A DNA stretch of 64,000 nucleotides from Sthenelais limicola (lineage: Eukaryota; Annelida; Polychaeta; Phyllodocida; Sigalionidae). The DNA lies in contig OW804095.1 of assembly GCA_942159475.1 (NCBI GenBank), positions 56,262,773-56,326,772 on the forward strand, written 5' to 3'. Made by a program: the position numbers and the translations under genes. Below, one piece after another: positions 56,520 through 64,000 of this stretch (the stretch's first letter is position 1; each line of letters opens with the position of its first letter). Below the pieces are notes generated by a model. It searched no databases, had not been told where the DNA came from, and worked only from the letters and a program-made list of their open reading frames with translations.

Positions 56520-58697
56520 TTAGTTACCATTGCCATCGTCGTCTTTCGGTCCTTCGGGCGAGTCCTTTGCAGAAGGTCTGTCCGGAGTATCGAACATACT
56601 TCCGAACATACCTTGCTCGGGAGGCGCCCGGCCCAACGCAGCCGAAGCCACAGTTCTCTGAGGCTGGGGTGGCTCACGTTGGGACTTCATCTGGTCCAGG
56701 AGACTGGTGAGGAAATGGATTTGTTGGTCGTTAACCTCCAACATCCCACCAGCTTGACTGGACACCACGGTCAAACCAGGAGTCTCGCCCGAGCCTGAAG
56801 AAGGCAAGGCTTGAGCTTCCTCAACTGGTTTGGCAGGGAGAGAGGTCGGCTTTCCACCCAGGGAACTTTCCGACCTGCTCACACCTTGATTGGACTCGTC
56901 CGAATCATCCAAAAGCAAGCCCTGGAGTCTGGTATTCTCCTCCAAGAGCTTCAGGATGCGTTGTTCCTTCTCCTGATTGGATGCCTTCAGAGTCCGGATG
57001 AGGAGAGCCTGCTGACTGATGGTTTCCTTCAGCGTGCCTACCTCATCCACCTTCGCCCTCACCGCCTGAAGCTTTTTCAGAGGAGTCACAAGAGCGGCCA
57101 CGGTCACTTTGACCTGCCTCTTGGCATCCTCTGCAGCTACTTGCAGGGCTTTCAACGCCTGGTTCACGCCGGTCTCTGATGTTTCCACCAGAGCAGCGGT
57201 CTCCAAAGCACAAGGCAGTTCGGCCAGAGTTGTGTCCACCCATTTCTGGGCCTTCCTCGAACGTCTGCTCCTCTTAGCAGGAGGAGCAGTCAACTCAGCT
57301 GCCTTCGACTGGCTCTCAGTCCTCGGACGCTTGGAGGCTGCGGCCTTCGAGCTAGTACTAGCACTTGACTTGTCCGAAGTCGCTGTGCTAGACTTTACCG
57401 GGGTCTGAGTCGGTTTGGATTTCCCAGTACCAGTTCTGGGGACATCCACCTCACCAGCCTTTCGAAGGGTCCGGAGATGGGCCATCGAAAGATGAGTGGT
57501 CCGAATGAAAGCTCCGAAGGGCTTCCATTCAGGCTTCACTTTCGCCGCCTTCTCTATCGCCTTCGGCCTTCCCTGGTTGTGCAACAGCTCCTCCCCATTC
57601 ATGATGTGGCTGACCAACTCCGATTTCCTGTCAAGCTGCTGCTGACAGTTCTCGTAGGGGCAGACCCACACTTCTGTCTGAGGGGTGTGAACCTCGCACA
57701 GGTGCCTGAAGAATCTTTCTCGGGTGGAGAAAGCTCGGACACCTGAAGCATTGAGCTTCACTCGCCTACACACCAGGTACGGACAACGAAATCCAGGCTC
57801 CCACAGAGTTGGTACCAGTCGGAGCTTCTCACTGGTACCAGGCTCCATTTTACCCGCCTTACACAGCCCCGGGTAGAGACAGGATTCATACCGAAGCATG
57901 AGTCCATGGTCATCTTCAGAGTCGGACTCTGTGGCCATCAGATGACGTGAGCCTGGCCGATCGTGCTTCGGGTTCAGCGGGACAACATCAGTGGCCTTGT
58001 CCAGCTCGGCATTGAACTTAGTCAATGAGCCTGCGTGCGCCAACTGATCCTCCCTCACCTTAGCACGATGCACATGGACCTTTTTCAGCTTCCGGAACTT
58101 CAACTTAGTAGTTCCAGTCGCTGGGGCAGGTGCCTTGCCTTTCGAGTTCGACTTGGGGTCCGAACTCCGGGGCTTCCGAACTGGACGGGCAGAAGACCGG
58201 GTGCTCTTGGCCGGTGAATCCATGAGCTCCACAGTCACTGCCGCCGAGGAATCAGCAGGATCTGGAGATAGAGTCCGCGGGGACTCGACCATCTCTCCAT
58301 CCTTCATCCTCGGCCTGTCCTGCTTTCTGGGGGATCTAGGCTTCTGCTTAGAGGTACCAGCCGAAGGTACAGTCTTAGCTTCGGGAGTCTCGGACTCAAC
58401 CTCAGCCATGTCTGTCACCATCGCCGCATCCTCTTCAGCAGCTGCTAACCTAGCATCCTCGGCTTCCATAATTGCGCCCCAGCAAGTTACGGTGCCGGTC
58501 CCAGAGCCACCTGCGTCAGGCTGACCCATGCCAGCAAGGATCCGAGACCCTTCCAAGACCTTAGCCTCCTCGTCCGACAATACCTCACAGTCCGAACCGT
58601 CCAGATCCATCTCTAGATCAGACTCGGACAGCTTGGCGTTGAGGGAATCAGCCAACTGGTCCTCGGTCATGTTCTCGAATTCACCTGAAGTCGACAT
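56520..58697 (-). CDS. Retroelement second ORF: C2H2-like finger and coiled-coil protein of unknown function
   Basis: 725 residues from ATG 58697; an in-frame TGA lies just upstream, so the start is fixed. The N-terminus (1-100) is acidic. Residues about 100-230 are rich in S, P and K and contain basic runs. At about 303-331 is a finger-like C-x4-C-x21-H-x4-H, and at about 344-370 a C-x4-C-x12-H-x8-H. A second basic S/T/K-rich segment follows (about 410-480), with KRSRRSRK resembling a nuclear localisation signal. Residues about 535-597 form a heptad-rich coiled coil (LKASNQEKEQRILKLLEEN). It has no signal peptide, membrane segment or retroviral CCHC knuckle, so it looks like neither Env nor a normal Gag. 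It lies downstream of pol, where Env or accessory ORFs sit. A nucleic-acid-binding or chromatin role is inference only; it may be a captured host sequence. Confidence 0.8.
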   Translation of the reverse strand: MSTSGEFENMTEDQLADSLNAKLSESDLEMDLDGSDCEVLSDEEAKVLEGSRILAGMGQPDAGGSGTGTVTCWGAIMEAEDARLAAAEEDAAMVTDMAEVESETPEAKTVPSAGTSKQKPRSPRKQDRPRMKDGEMVESPRTLSPDPADSSAAVTVELMDSPAKSTRSSARPVRKPRSSDPKSNSKGKAPAPATGTTKLKFRKLKKVHVHRAKVREDQLAHAGSLTKFNAELDKATDVVPLNPKHDRPGSRHLMATESDSEDDHGLMLRYESCLYPGLCKAGKMEPGTSEKLRLVPTLWEPGFRCPYLVCRRVKLNASGVRAFSTRERFFRHLCEVHTPQTEVWVCPYENCQQQLDRKSELVSHIMNGEELLHNQGRPKAIEKAAKVKPEWKPFGAFIRTTHLSMAHLRTLRKAGEVDVPRTGTGKSKPTQTPVKSSTATSDKSSASTSSKAAASKRPRTESQSKAAELTAPPAKRSRRSRKAQKWVDTTLAELPCALETAALVETSETGVNQALKALQVAAEDAKRQVKVTVAALVTPLKKLQAVRAKVDEVGTLKETISQQALLIRTLKASNQEKEQRILKLLEENTRLQGLLLDDSDESNQGVSRSESSLGGKPTSLPAKPVEEAQALPSSGSGETPGLTVVSSQAGGMLEVNDQQIHFLTSLLDQMKSQREPPQPQRTVASAALGRAPPEQGMFGSMFDTPDRPSAKDSPEGPKDDDGNGN

Positions 58698-58713
58698 CAC
58701 TATTCAATCGGTA

Positions 58714-58730
58714 CCTGAAAGTATAATGAT
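58714..58730 (-). promoter_or_regulatory. Candidate splice acceptor before the second ORF
   Basis: On the minus strand TCATTATACTTTCAG ends 16 bases before the ATG. This is a good 3' splice site and would allow the second ORF to be made from a spliced subgenomic RNA, as env genes are. Confidence 0.5.
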
Positions 58731-59785
58731 GGTATGGGTAGAAATAAGTACAGAAAATACCTGTTATTTGCTGCAGATGGACGTTCGGACTCCTCTCGGA
58801 CACGCTTCGGCTGTGGCTGACAGCTACTACACACATAGAGCGTAGTGGTATCGAGAAATCCAAACCTTCACTACTCGAATATACCCACGCTTTAGGCACA
58901 GTGAGTTGGTTGATTACTTCCAAAACACAAAGACTGAACGTTTATTGGTATACCAGCAGCGGATACGCTGTTCAAGTTTAGTTTAGCACCTTCGGATAGT
59001 AACGTTCATTCATTCCTACACCAATGGCGAAAACAACATGGCCGCTATAGGTCCCACGCCAGCCCGCGCATTATCAACGTGCCCCAAACACAGTTAATAT
59101 ACGACCCACAGCATTCATGCAACTTGACTACTCGAGCAAAGGGACTACAAACACAGGGCAATATATTTCACAAGGATCATCACTTGATAAAACTTACTGC
59201 AGTGTTCTCTTTCTAAGAGGTAGTCTCGGTGCTTTGCTTCGCGGAAGCAGGAAGTAGACTGACTGAAACGGTAAAACACCAGCGTATTTAACCACTGCAA
59301 CGCCAGAGTTGCATTCAGTCGCCGCACTACTGCAGCGCCAATTTTCTTCCCGCGCTCACCTTCTGAGCCTGAAAATAGCTATTGGGCGCGTGTTCCCACT
59401 CAGCTATTCGGGACTCTGCTGAGACGATGCAGAGGTGTAATCATTCTCCGATTTCCTCAAAACCCACCCCAGGCGTAGGCAACACTCTATTCCTTATAAA
59501 TAGATTCCGATGCTTCACTGAAGTCCGTGGCCACTGAAGACGTTTTGGATTTTCAGTTCAACATACAAGCGGTACCCAGGGTAAGGTTAAGTACTTTCCG
59601 AGACTCATGTTCGTCTCCCAGTCACAAATGGAATTAACTGAATAAAGTCCATTTTTACTGCTTATCAATAGGGGACAGGGCGGTTCTCAGTTCGGTCCAC
59701 CACCCGTCTGACTTCTCGTTGTGTGATTTTTTAGTTTTGGGTAGAAATCAGTTCGGAGATTCCTACCCTCGGACCAGTACCACAA
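58731..59785 (-). other. 1.05 kb spacer between the retroelement ORFs
   Basis: No long ORF. It contains an AATAAA (in TACCAATAAACGTT), a TATTTATAAGG and a CpG-rich stretch with GCGGCCATGTTG near 59030-59080. It could hold an internal promoter, but it does not match the probable LTR and I cannot show that it works as one. Confidence 0.5.
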
Positions 59786-62700
59786 TTAGCTCATTTGCAA
59801 CCGAACTGGGGCCTTTCGTACACGTTTAGCCCTTGCCATGCCAGGAGAAGAAGGATCTGGTGGTTTTGCGAAAACCACAGCTCCTTTCCTTGGTCTACCT
59901 GGTCGTTTCTTCGGCTGCACTGGAGGTACAGGAGCAGCTTTGACCAGCTGTTTCCTAGGCCTTCCGCGCTTCCTATTCAAAACGACCGGGGGCGCCACCG
60001 GCTGGTCGGACGTATCTGTGCGAACCTTCGGCCTCCCGCGCTTCTTCGGACAGACCGTAGCTACCTTAGACTTCTCATATGATAAAGCCTTTCCTGGACC
60101 CAAAAGCCCAGGCGGGGTAGCCGTAAGTCCCGAGTCTGCTAAGGAACTGTCAGGTTTGGCAACAGATTTCCCTTGTCTACCCCCTCTTTTCTTTAGAGGC
60201 AGAGATTTACTGGAGGTTTCCTTGGAACTACCCTTTCGGATCTTCCTAGGTCTACCTCTCGGCTTGGCGCCTACAGTAATTTTCTCTTTCTCTACCTTCT
60301 TGGGACAATCTTTCCCTGGCACCACTCTCCCAGCCTCTAGTCTAAAGATTTCCATACCAGCCTGTTCCTGCCTTCGGAATTCTGGAGCCCGATCCAAGTT
60401 AACAGCTTGAATCGGCCCATTTTCATCGAAAGCCGGCTTCAGATAGTCGATATGGTATCGCATTAGACCTTCGGCTGTCTCCAGCTCACAGGTGGTACCT
60501 CCTATGAACCTTCTGATCTTATAAGGCCCGTCCCACTTGGGTCCGAGCTTCTTATTCGCTTTGGGGGGACAGAATCGGTACACCACCTCCCCCGCCTCAA
60601 AACTGGGGGGCCTAGAACGTTTGTTATAATCCCTAATCTGGTGAACCGCAGATATTCCGAGATTATCCCGCACGTACTGGTGTCCCTTTCTCATCCACTG
60701 TTTCAGGTTCTCAACAAAAGCAACCTTGCAAGGGAAATCAAGACTTCCTCTTTCAACTCCATGAACAATGTCCATGGGCGTTACCAACTCTTCTCCGAAG
60801 ACTACTGAATTTGGTGTGCATAAAGTAGCAGCATGTACTGTCCCTCTATATGCATGAGCAATGCAAGGGGTCAGCATATCCCAATCTACTTCGTCCGAAT
60901 CAGTCATACAAGACAGCTGTTCCACAAGAACTCTATTAAGCCTCTCGGACTGCCCATTACTCATAGGCCTGTATGGGAGGGTAATTAGCTTCTCGATTCC
61001 CAGCATGTCAAGTAGACATCTCAAGAGTTTAGACCGAAATTCAGGAGCTCCATCTGTCTGCAATGACACAGGACATCCGAATCTCAAGATCCATTCTCGA
61101 AAAAGAACTTCTGCACAGCTTTCAGCGGTGTGATCGGCCATGGGGTAGGCTTCGGCCCATTTAGAGAAATGGTCTACTACAACCATAATATAGCTGTTGC
61201 CTCTAGGGGTACTCCGAAGAGGCCCTAGAATATCCAACGATATTCGGTTCCATCTACCACCATGTTTTTCTTTCTTAAGATAAGAAATCCCACCACCACC
61301 TCTAGTCTTCCTCATATTACATTCCGGGCAAGCTCGTACCCACCGCCTCAGATCATAACTCATACCAGGCCAAAAATATCTCATCTTTGCTGACCAGACA
61401 TTCTTGAAGGTTCCGAAATGACCCGCAGTTTTGGCACCATGTATGCCCTGGAAGATCTCTTTCCTCATGGAAACAGGGACAATTTTCCTCCAGTATTTCT
61501 TTCCGGTGGCTAGTCTTGTCCACCCCAGACATAGCACACCATCTCTGACCTTCATACTACCAAGATGTCTGACAAATGTCCGAAACTCATTAGACTCACC
61601 AGCAAGATTTTCTCTGCTAGGAATCGGCACAGTTCCATCCAACATTTTCAGCAACCTTTTTACAAGTGGGTCGGCTTGCTGAGCTTCTTGCAACACGTTC
61701 CGTTGAGTCCCTAAGGAAACTTCGTTAGTGGCAATAACAGCATCATGCGCACCGCAATCTAGGCAGTCTGGTCTTCCACATTTTCTGGTTGGTAAGCGCG
61801 ACAACGCATCAGCATTTTCATGCTGTTTACCAGCCCGATGCAAAATCATGCTCTGATCCAGCCCGAATTCCTGTAAGGTGAGTAGCCAGCGAGCTAACAT
61901 ATCGGTCGGATCCTTAAAATTGAGCAGCCAACGCAAGGAGGCGTGATCTGTCCGAACGATAAAATCCTTATTACCAAGCAAGTAATGTCGGAATTTTTGC
62001 AGGTAGGTCAGAACGGCAAGCAGCTCACGTTTTGTCGCACAATAGTTCCTCTGTGGCTTAGATAAACTATGGCTTGCAAAACACAGAACCACCTCCCTTC
62101 CTTCCTGGACCTGAGACAGAATTCCCGCCATGCCAAAACTACTTGCATCCGTATCAAGGATAAACTTACCCGAAGGTTGAGGATATCCGAGAGTAGGAGA
62201 AGAGATTAGCAAATTTTTGCATGTATCGAATGCATCTTGGCAACGAGGAGTCCACTCTATGGGTTTAGCATATCGTTTATCCTTGCCTGCCGCGGTTACA
62301 ACGTCCTGCAAGGGAATCACTAATTTACCGAAATCTTTCATAAAATCTCGGTAATAGGAGGCGAATCCAATGAATTGCCTTACTTCCCTAGCATTCGTGG
62401 GGATTGGCCAGTCCTTGACTTTCTGGATCTTCTTCGGATCCGCCGAAATGCCATGGCCTGACACAATCCGACCCAAGTATTCCACTTTCTTGCGGAAAAA
62501 TTCACATTTCTTGGGTTTCAAACGAAGACCATAATCCCGTATACGCTCAAGGACGAGTCTCAGGTTATCTAGGCACTCTTCGAGAGTTTTCCCAAAAACC
62601 ACGATATCATCCAGATAGACCAGACATGATTTCCAACGAAGGCCATCCAACATCTGATCCATCATGCGTTGGAAGGTAGCGGGGGCATTACACAATCCGA

Positions 62701-64000
62701 AGGCCATAACCTTGAATTGAAATAACCCTACACTGGATAAGAATGCAGTTTTCGACTTGCTATCTTCATCCATCGCCACCTGCCAGTACCCACTCTCAAG
62801 ATCTAAAGTACAGAACCACTGGTTACCACCAAGTGATTCTATGCACTCATCGATCCGAGGTAGTGGAAAGCTATCCTTTATAGTGACAGAGTTTAGCTGA
62901 CGATAGTCAACGCAAAAACGCTGTGTGCCATCCTTCTTGGCCACCATGACAATAGGAGCACCCCAGGGGCTACTGCTATGTTCAATCCGGCCCTCTCTAT
63001 ACATTTTCCAAATCTCTGCCTCTGCCTTGTCTCTCTTCGCCACAGGAATACGCCGGTATGCTTGTTTGATCGGACAAGCATCTCCAGTGTCTATCACATG
63101 GCGAACTTTATCAGTACAACCAAGGGCTTTGCCACCTGGAAGAGAGAAACAATCTCGGAATTCTTCCAGCAAAGACAGAGCAACGTTCTTCTCGTTTTTC
63201 TCGGATAAATCCGAATCATTGACCAGCTTTTTCAGCGGGCACTCTGCACTCGGTGGTACCAAGATGTCGGGAGCTATCAGATCATCATCCGCCACAGGCG
63301 ATTCTGTAACCTGTATAGAATTAATGATTGCCTCTCTGATAATATTGCTACCGTCATCCTCAGACAAAGCGGAATCCTCTGCCACAAGAGTAACTCTACT
63401 TAATCTGCCCACCATCCTTCGTTTGCCAATTTTCATTGGGCGATCGGACGGATTGCTGAAGGCTACCAAAGCGGTTGAACCTCCACCTGAAACATATGTA
63501 TTCAGGCTCCCTAAGGCGAAGTCTTCTAGCAATCCTTGGTCTGGCTCGAACATCCAAGCATCCGATGCGTCTGAGCCACTATCAAAGTCCAATTCTGCGA
63601 GTGTAATAGATTTGGGCTCCATGATCACCGCTTTCCTAAGTGTCACAGCTATTCCAACATCTACTTCGTTCACAGTCATGGTCTTTATAGAGGAAAATTC
63701 TTCACCTTCGGACTTCTTTTTCCACTGTTTACATACAGTAGAATGTCCGAAGTTTTCCAAATAAAACACTCCTGACCAATCCAAACAACAACGGTGCACA
63801 TAGTAAAAATCTGCACCTAATATCCCGTCTTCAGGGCCCTTCAGACCGCTGACTACCAGACATGTCATCATGTAAGTCCGACCCGACACTTCATATGGAC
63901 AGAGCACGCTCCCATATGTAGTTATAGGCGTTCCATTACCCATCGAGCACGCCATACGCACCGAAATCATAGGCGGCGCATGTGGAAGGGATTCGTAGAA
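59786..64000 (-). CDS. pol: Retroelement pol polyprotein (protease end, RT, RNase H, integrase), 5' truncated by window edge
   Basis: The frame is open to position 64000, so the first visible ATG (63970) is internal. Residues below are counted from it. The C-terminal part of an aspartic protease includes ILGADF at about 50. Reverse transcriptase runs from about 300 to 500 with the catalytic YLDD at about 450. RNase H starts at about 605 (DTDASS). The integrase HHCC finger is at about 843-883 (HGAKTAGHFG and CPEC), and the DDE core has D at about 914, D at about 973 (LQTDGAPEF) and E at about 1009 (SERLNRV). A GPY/F module (WDGPYKIRRF) lies near 1147. The C-terminal 170 residues are basic, with four GRP-type AT-hook motifs near 1236, 1312, 1335 and 1356. 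All catalytic signatures look intact. The stop is TAA at 59786. Confidence 0.93.
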   Translation of the reverse strand, partial: FYESLPHAPPMISVRMACSMGNGTPITTYGSVLCPYEVSGRTYMMTCLVVSGLKGPEDGILGADFYYVHRCCLDWSGVFYLENFGHSTVCKQWKKKSEGEEFSSIKTMTVNEVDVGIAVTLRKAVIMEPKSITLAELDFDSGSDASDAWMFEPDQGLLEDFALGSLNTYVSGGGSTALVAFSNPSDRPMKIGKRRMVGRLSRVTLVAEDSALSEDDGSNIIREAIINSIQVTESPVADDDLIAPDILVPPSAECPLKKLVNDSDLSEKNEKNVALSLLEEFRDCFSLPGGKALGCTDKVRHVIDTGDACPIKQAYRRIPVAKRDKAEAEIWKMYREGRIEHSSSPWGAPIVMVAKKDGTQRFCVDYRQLNSVTIKDSFPLPRIDECIESLGGNQWFCTLDLESGYWQVAMDEDSKSKTAFLSSVGLFQFKVMAFGLCNAPATFQRMMDQMLDGLRWKSCLVYLDDIVVFGKTLEECLDNLRLVLERIRDYGLRLKPKKCEFFRKKVEYLGRIVSGHGISADPKKIQKVKDWPIPTNAREVRQFIGFASYYRDFMKDFGKLVIPLQDVVTAAGKDKRYAKPIEWTPRCQDAFDTCKNLLISSPTLGYPQPSGKFILDTDASSFGMAGILSQVQEGREVVLCFASHSLSKPQRNYCATKRELLAVLTYLQKFRHYLLGNKDFIVRTDHASLRWLLNFKDPTDMLARWLLTLQEFGLDQSMILHRAGKQHENADALSRLPTRKCGRPDCLDCGAHDAVIATNEVSLGTQRNVLQEAQQADPLVKRLLKMLDGTVPIPSRENLAGESNEFRTFVRHLGSMKVRDGVLCLGWTRLATGKKYWRKIVPVSMRKEIFQGIHGAKTAGHFGTFKNVWSAKMRYFWPGMSYDLRRWVRACPECNMRKTRGGGGISYLKKEKHGGRWNRISLDILGPLRSTPRGNSYIMVVVDHFSKWAEAYPMADHTAESCAEVLFREWILRFGCPVSLQTDGAPEFRSKLLRCLLDMLGIEKLITLPYRPMSNGQSERLNRVLVEQLSCMTDSDEVDWDMLTPCIAHAYRGTVHAATLCTPNSVVFGEELVTPMDIVHGVERGSLDFPCKVAFVENLKQWMRKGHQYVRDNLGISAVHQIRDYNKRSRPPSFEAGEVVYRFCPPKANKKLGPKWDGPYKIRRFIGGTTCELETAEGLMRYHIDYLKPAFDENGPIQAVNLDRAPEFRRQEQAGMEIFRLEAGRVVPGKDCPKKVEKEKITVGAKPRGRPRKIRKGSSKETSSKSLPLKKRGGRQGKSVAKPDSSLADSGLTATPPGLLGPGKALSYEKSKVATVCPKKRGRPKVRTDTSDQPVAPPVVLNRKRGRPRKQLVKAAPVPPVQPKKRPGRPRKGAVVFAKPPDPSSPGMARAKRVRKAPVRLQMS

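Larger units (their letters stand above)
55569..64000 (-). mobile_element. Ty3/gypsy-type LTR retroelement, 3' portion
   Basis: In transcription order on the minus strand: protease end, reverse transcriptase, RNase H, integrase (one ORF running off the right edge), a 1.1 kb spacer, a second ORF, a polypurine tract and a probable 3' LTR. The domain order (RT-RH-IN) is that of Ty3/gypsy (Metaviridae), not Ty1/copia. Base composition is clearly more GC-rich than the flanks. Both ORFs are open, which suggests a recent insertion. Gag and the 5' LTR are expected beyond position 64000. Confidence 0.88.

Noticed and set aside
56520..58697. Interpreting the second ORF as the Gag of a separate, adjacent element
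   Set aside because: It is followed by a polypurine tract and probable LTR instead of a pol gene, has no CCHC knuckle or capsid-like region I recognise, and the spacer before it does not match the probable LTR.
62925..63764. 279-residue plus-strand ORF
   Set aside because: It lies entirely antisense to the pol frame, whose catalytic motifs are intact; it is a mirror of biased codon use.

Overview
The window is eukaryotic, almost certainly from an invertebrate animal. It is AT-rich with GT-AG introns, and it carries a very large multi-exon cadherin gene, tRNA-headed SINEs, small inverted-repeat elements and a Ty3/gypsy-type retroelement. A lophotrochozoan such as a mollusc would fit, but nothing here proves the taxon.

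Region 1 (985..45647, minus strand) is one gene. I placed 69 coding exons by combining translated similarity between repeats with splice sites and reading frame. Together they encode about 4,400 residues, and the gene runs on past the left edge, so the last repeats, any membrane segment and any cytoplasmic tail are not visible. Exon 1 gives a signal peptide. Exons 2-18 are irregular in length and phase and encode roughly eight cadherin (EC) repeats, several with classical DxNDNxP linkers. Exons 19-69 (31.9 kb down to 1 kb) are different: a regular array in which each EC repeat is built from two half-repeat exons, every intron is phase 0, and the calcium-binding linker is replaced in all 32 cases by an R-N type linker (xRNxxxP).

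The array has a second level of order. Repeats alternate strictly between two kinds (type 1 with a G-D-D-x-A-P motif, type 2 without it), so the real unit is a four-exon, two-EC module of about 215 residues, present about 16 times. Twelve expected introns are missing, giving eight fused exons. In the names used below, an A half carries the end of one repeat, the linker and the start of the next repeat up to the DxD motif; a B half carries the middle of the repeat; 1 or 2 gives the kind (A1 follows B1, A2 follows B2).

Region 2 (45.7..55.2 kb) has no gene I can support. It holds a SINE, an element with inverted ends, a short foldback, a minisatellite and low-complexity tracts. Relatives of these elements also lie in introns of the cadherin gene.

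Region 3 (about 55.57..64 kb, minus strand) is the 3' part of a Ty3/gypsy-type LTR retroelement: end of protease, reverse transcriptase, RNase H, integrase with a GPY/F module and four AT-hook-like motifs in one open frame, then 1.1 kb of spacer, then a second 725-residue ORF with two unusual C2H2-like fingers and a coiled coil, then a polypurine tract and a probable LTR. Gag and the other LTR would lie beyond the right edge.
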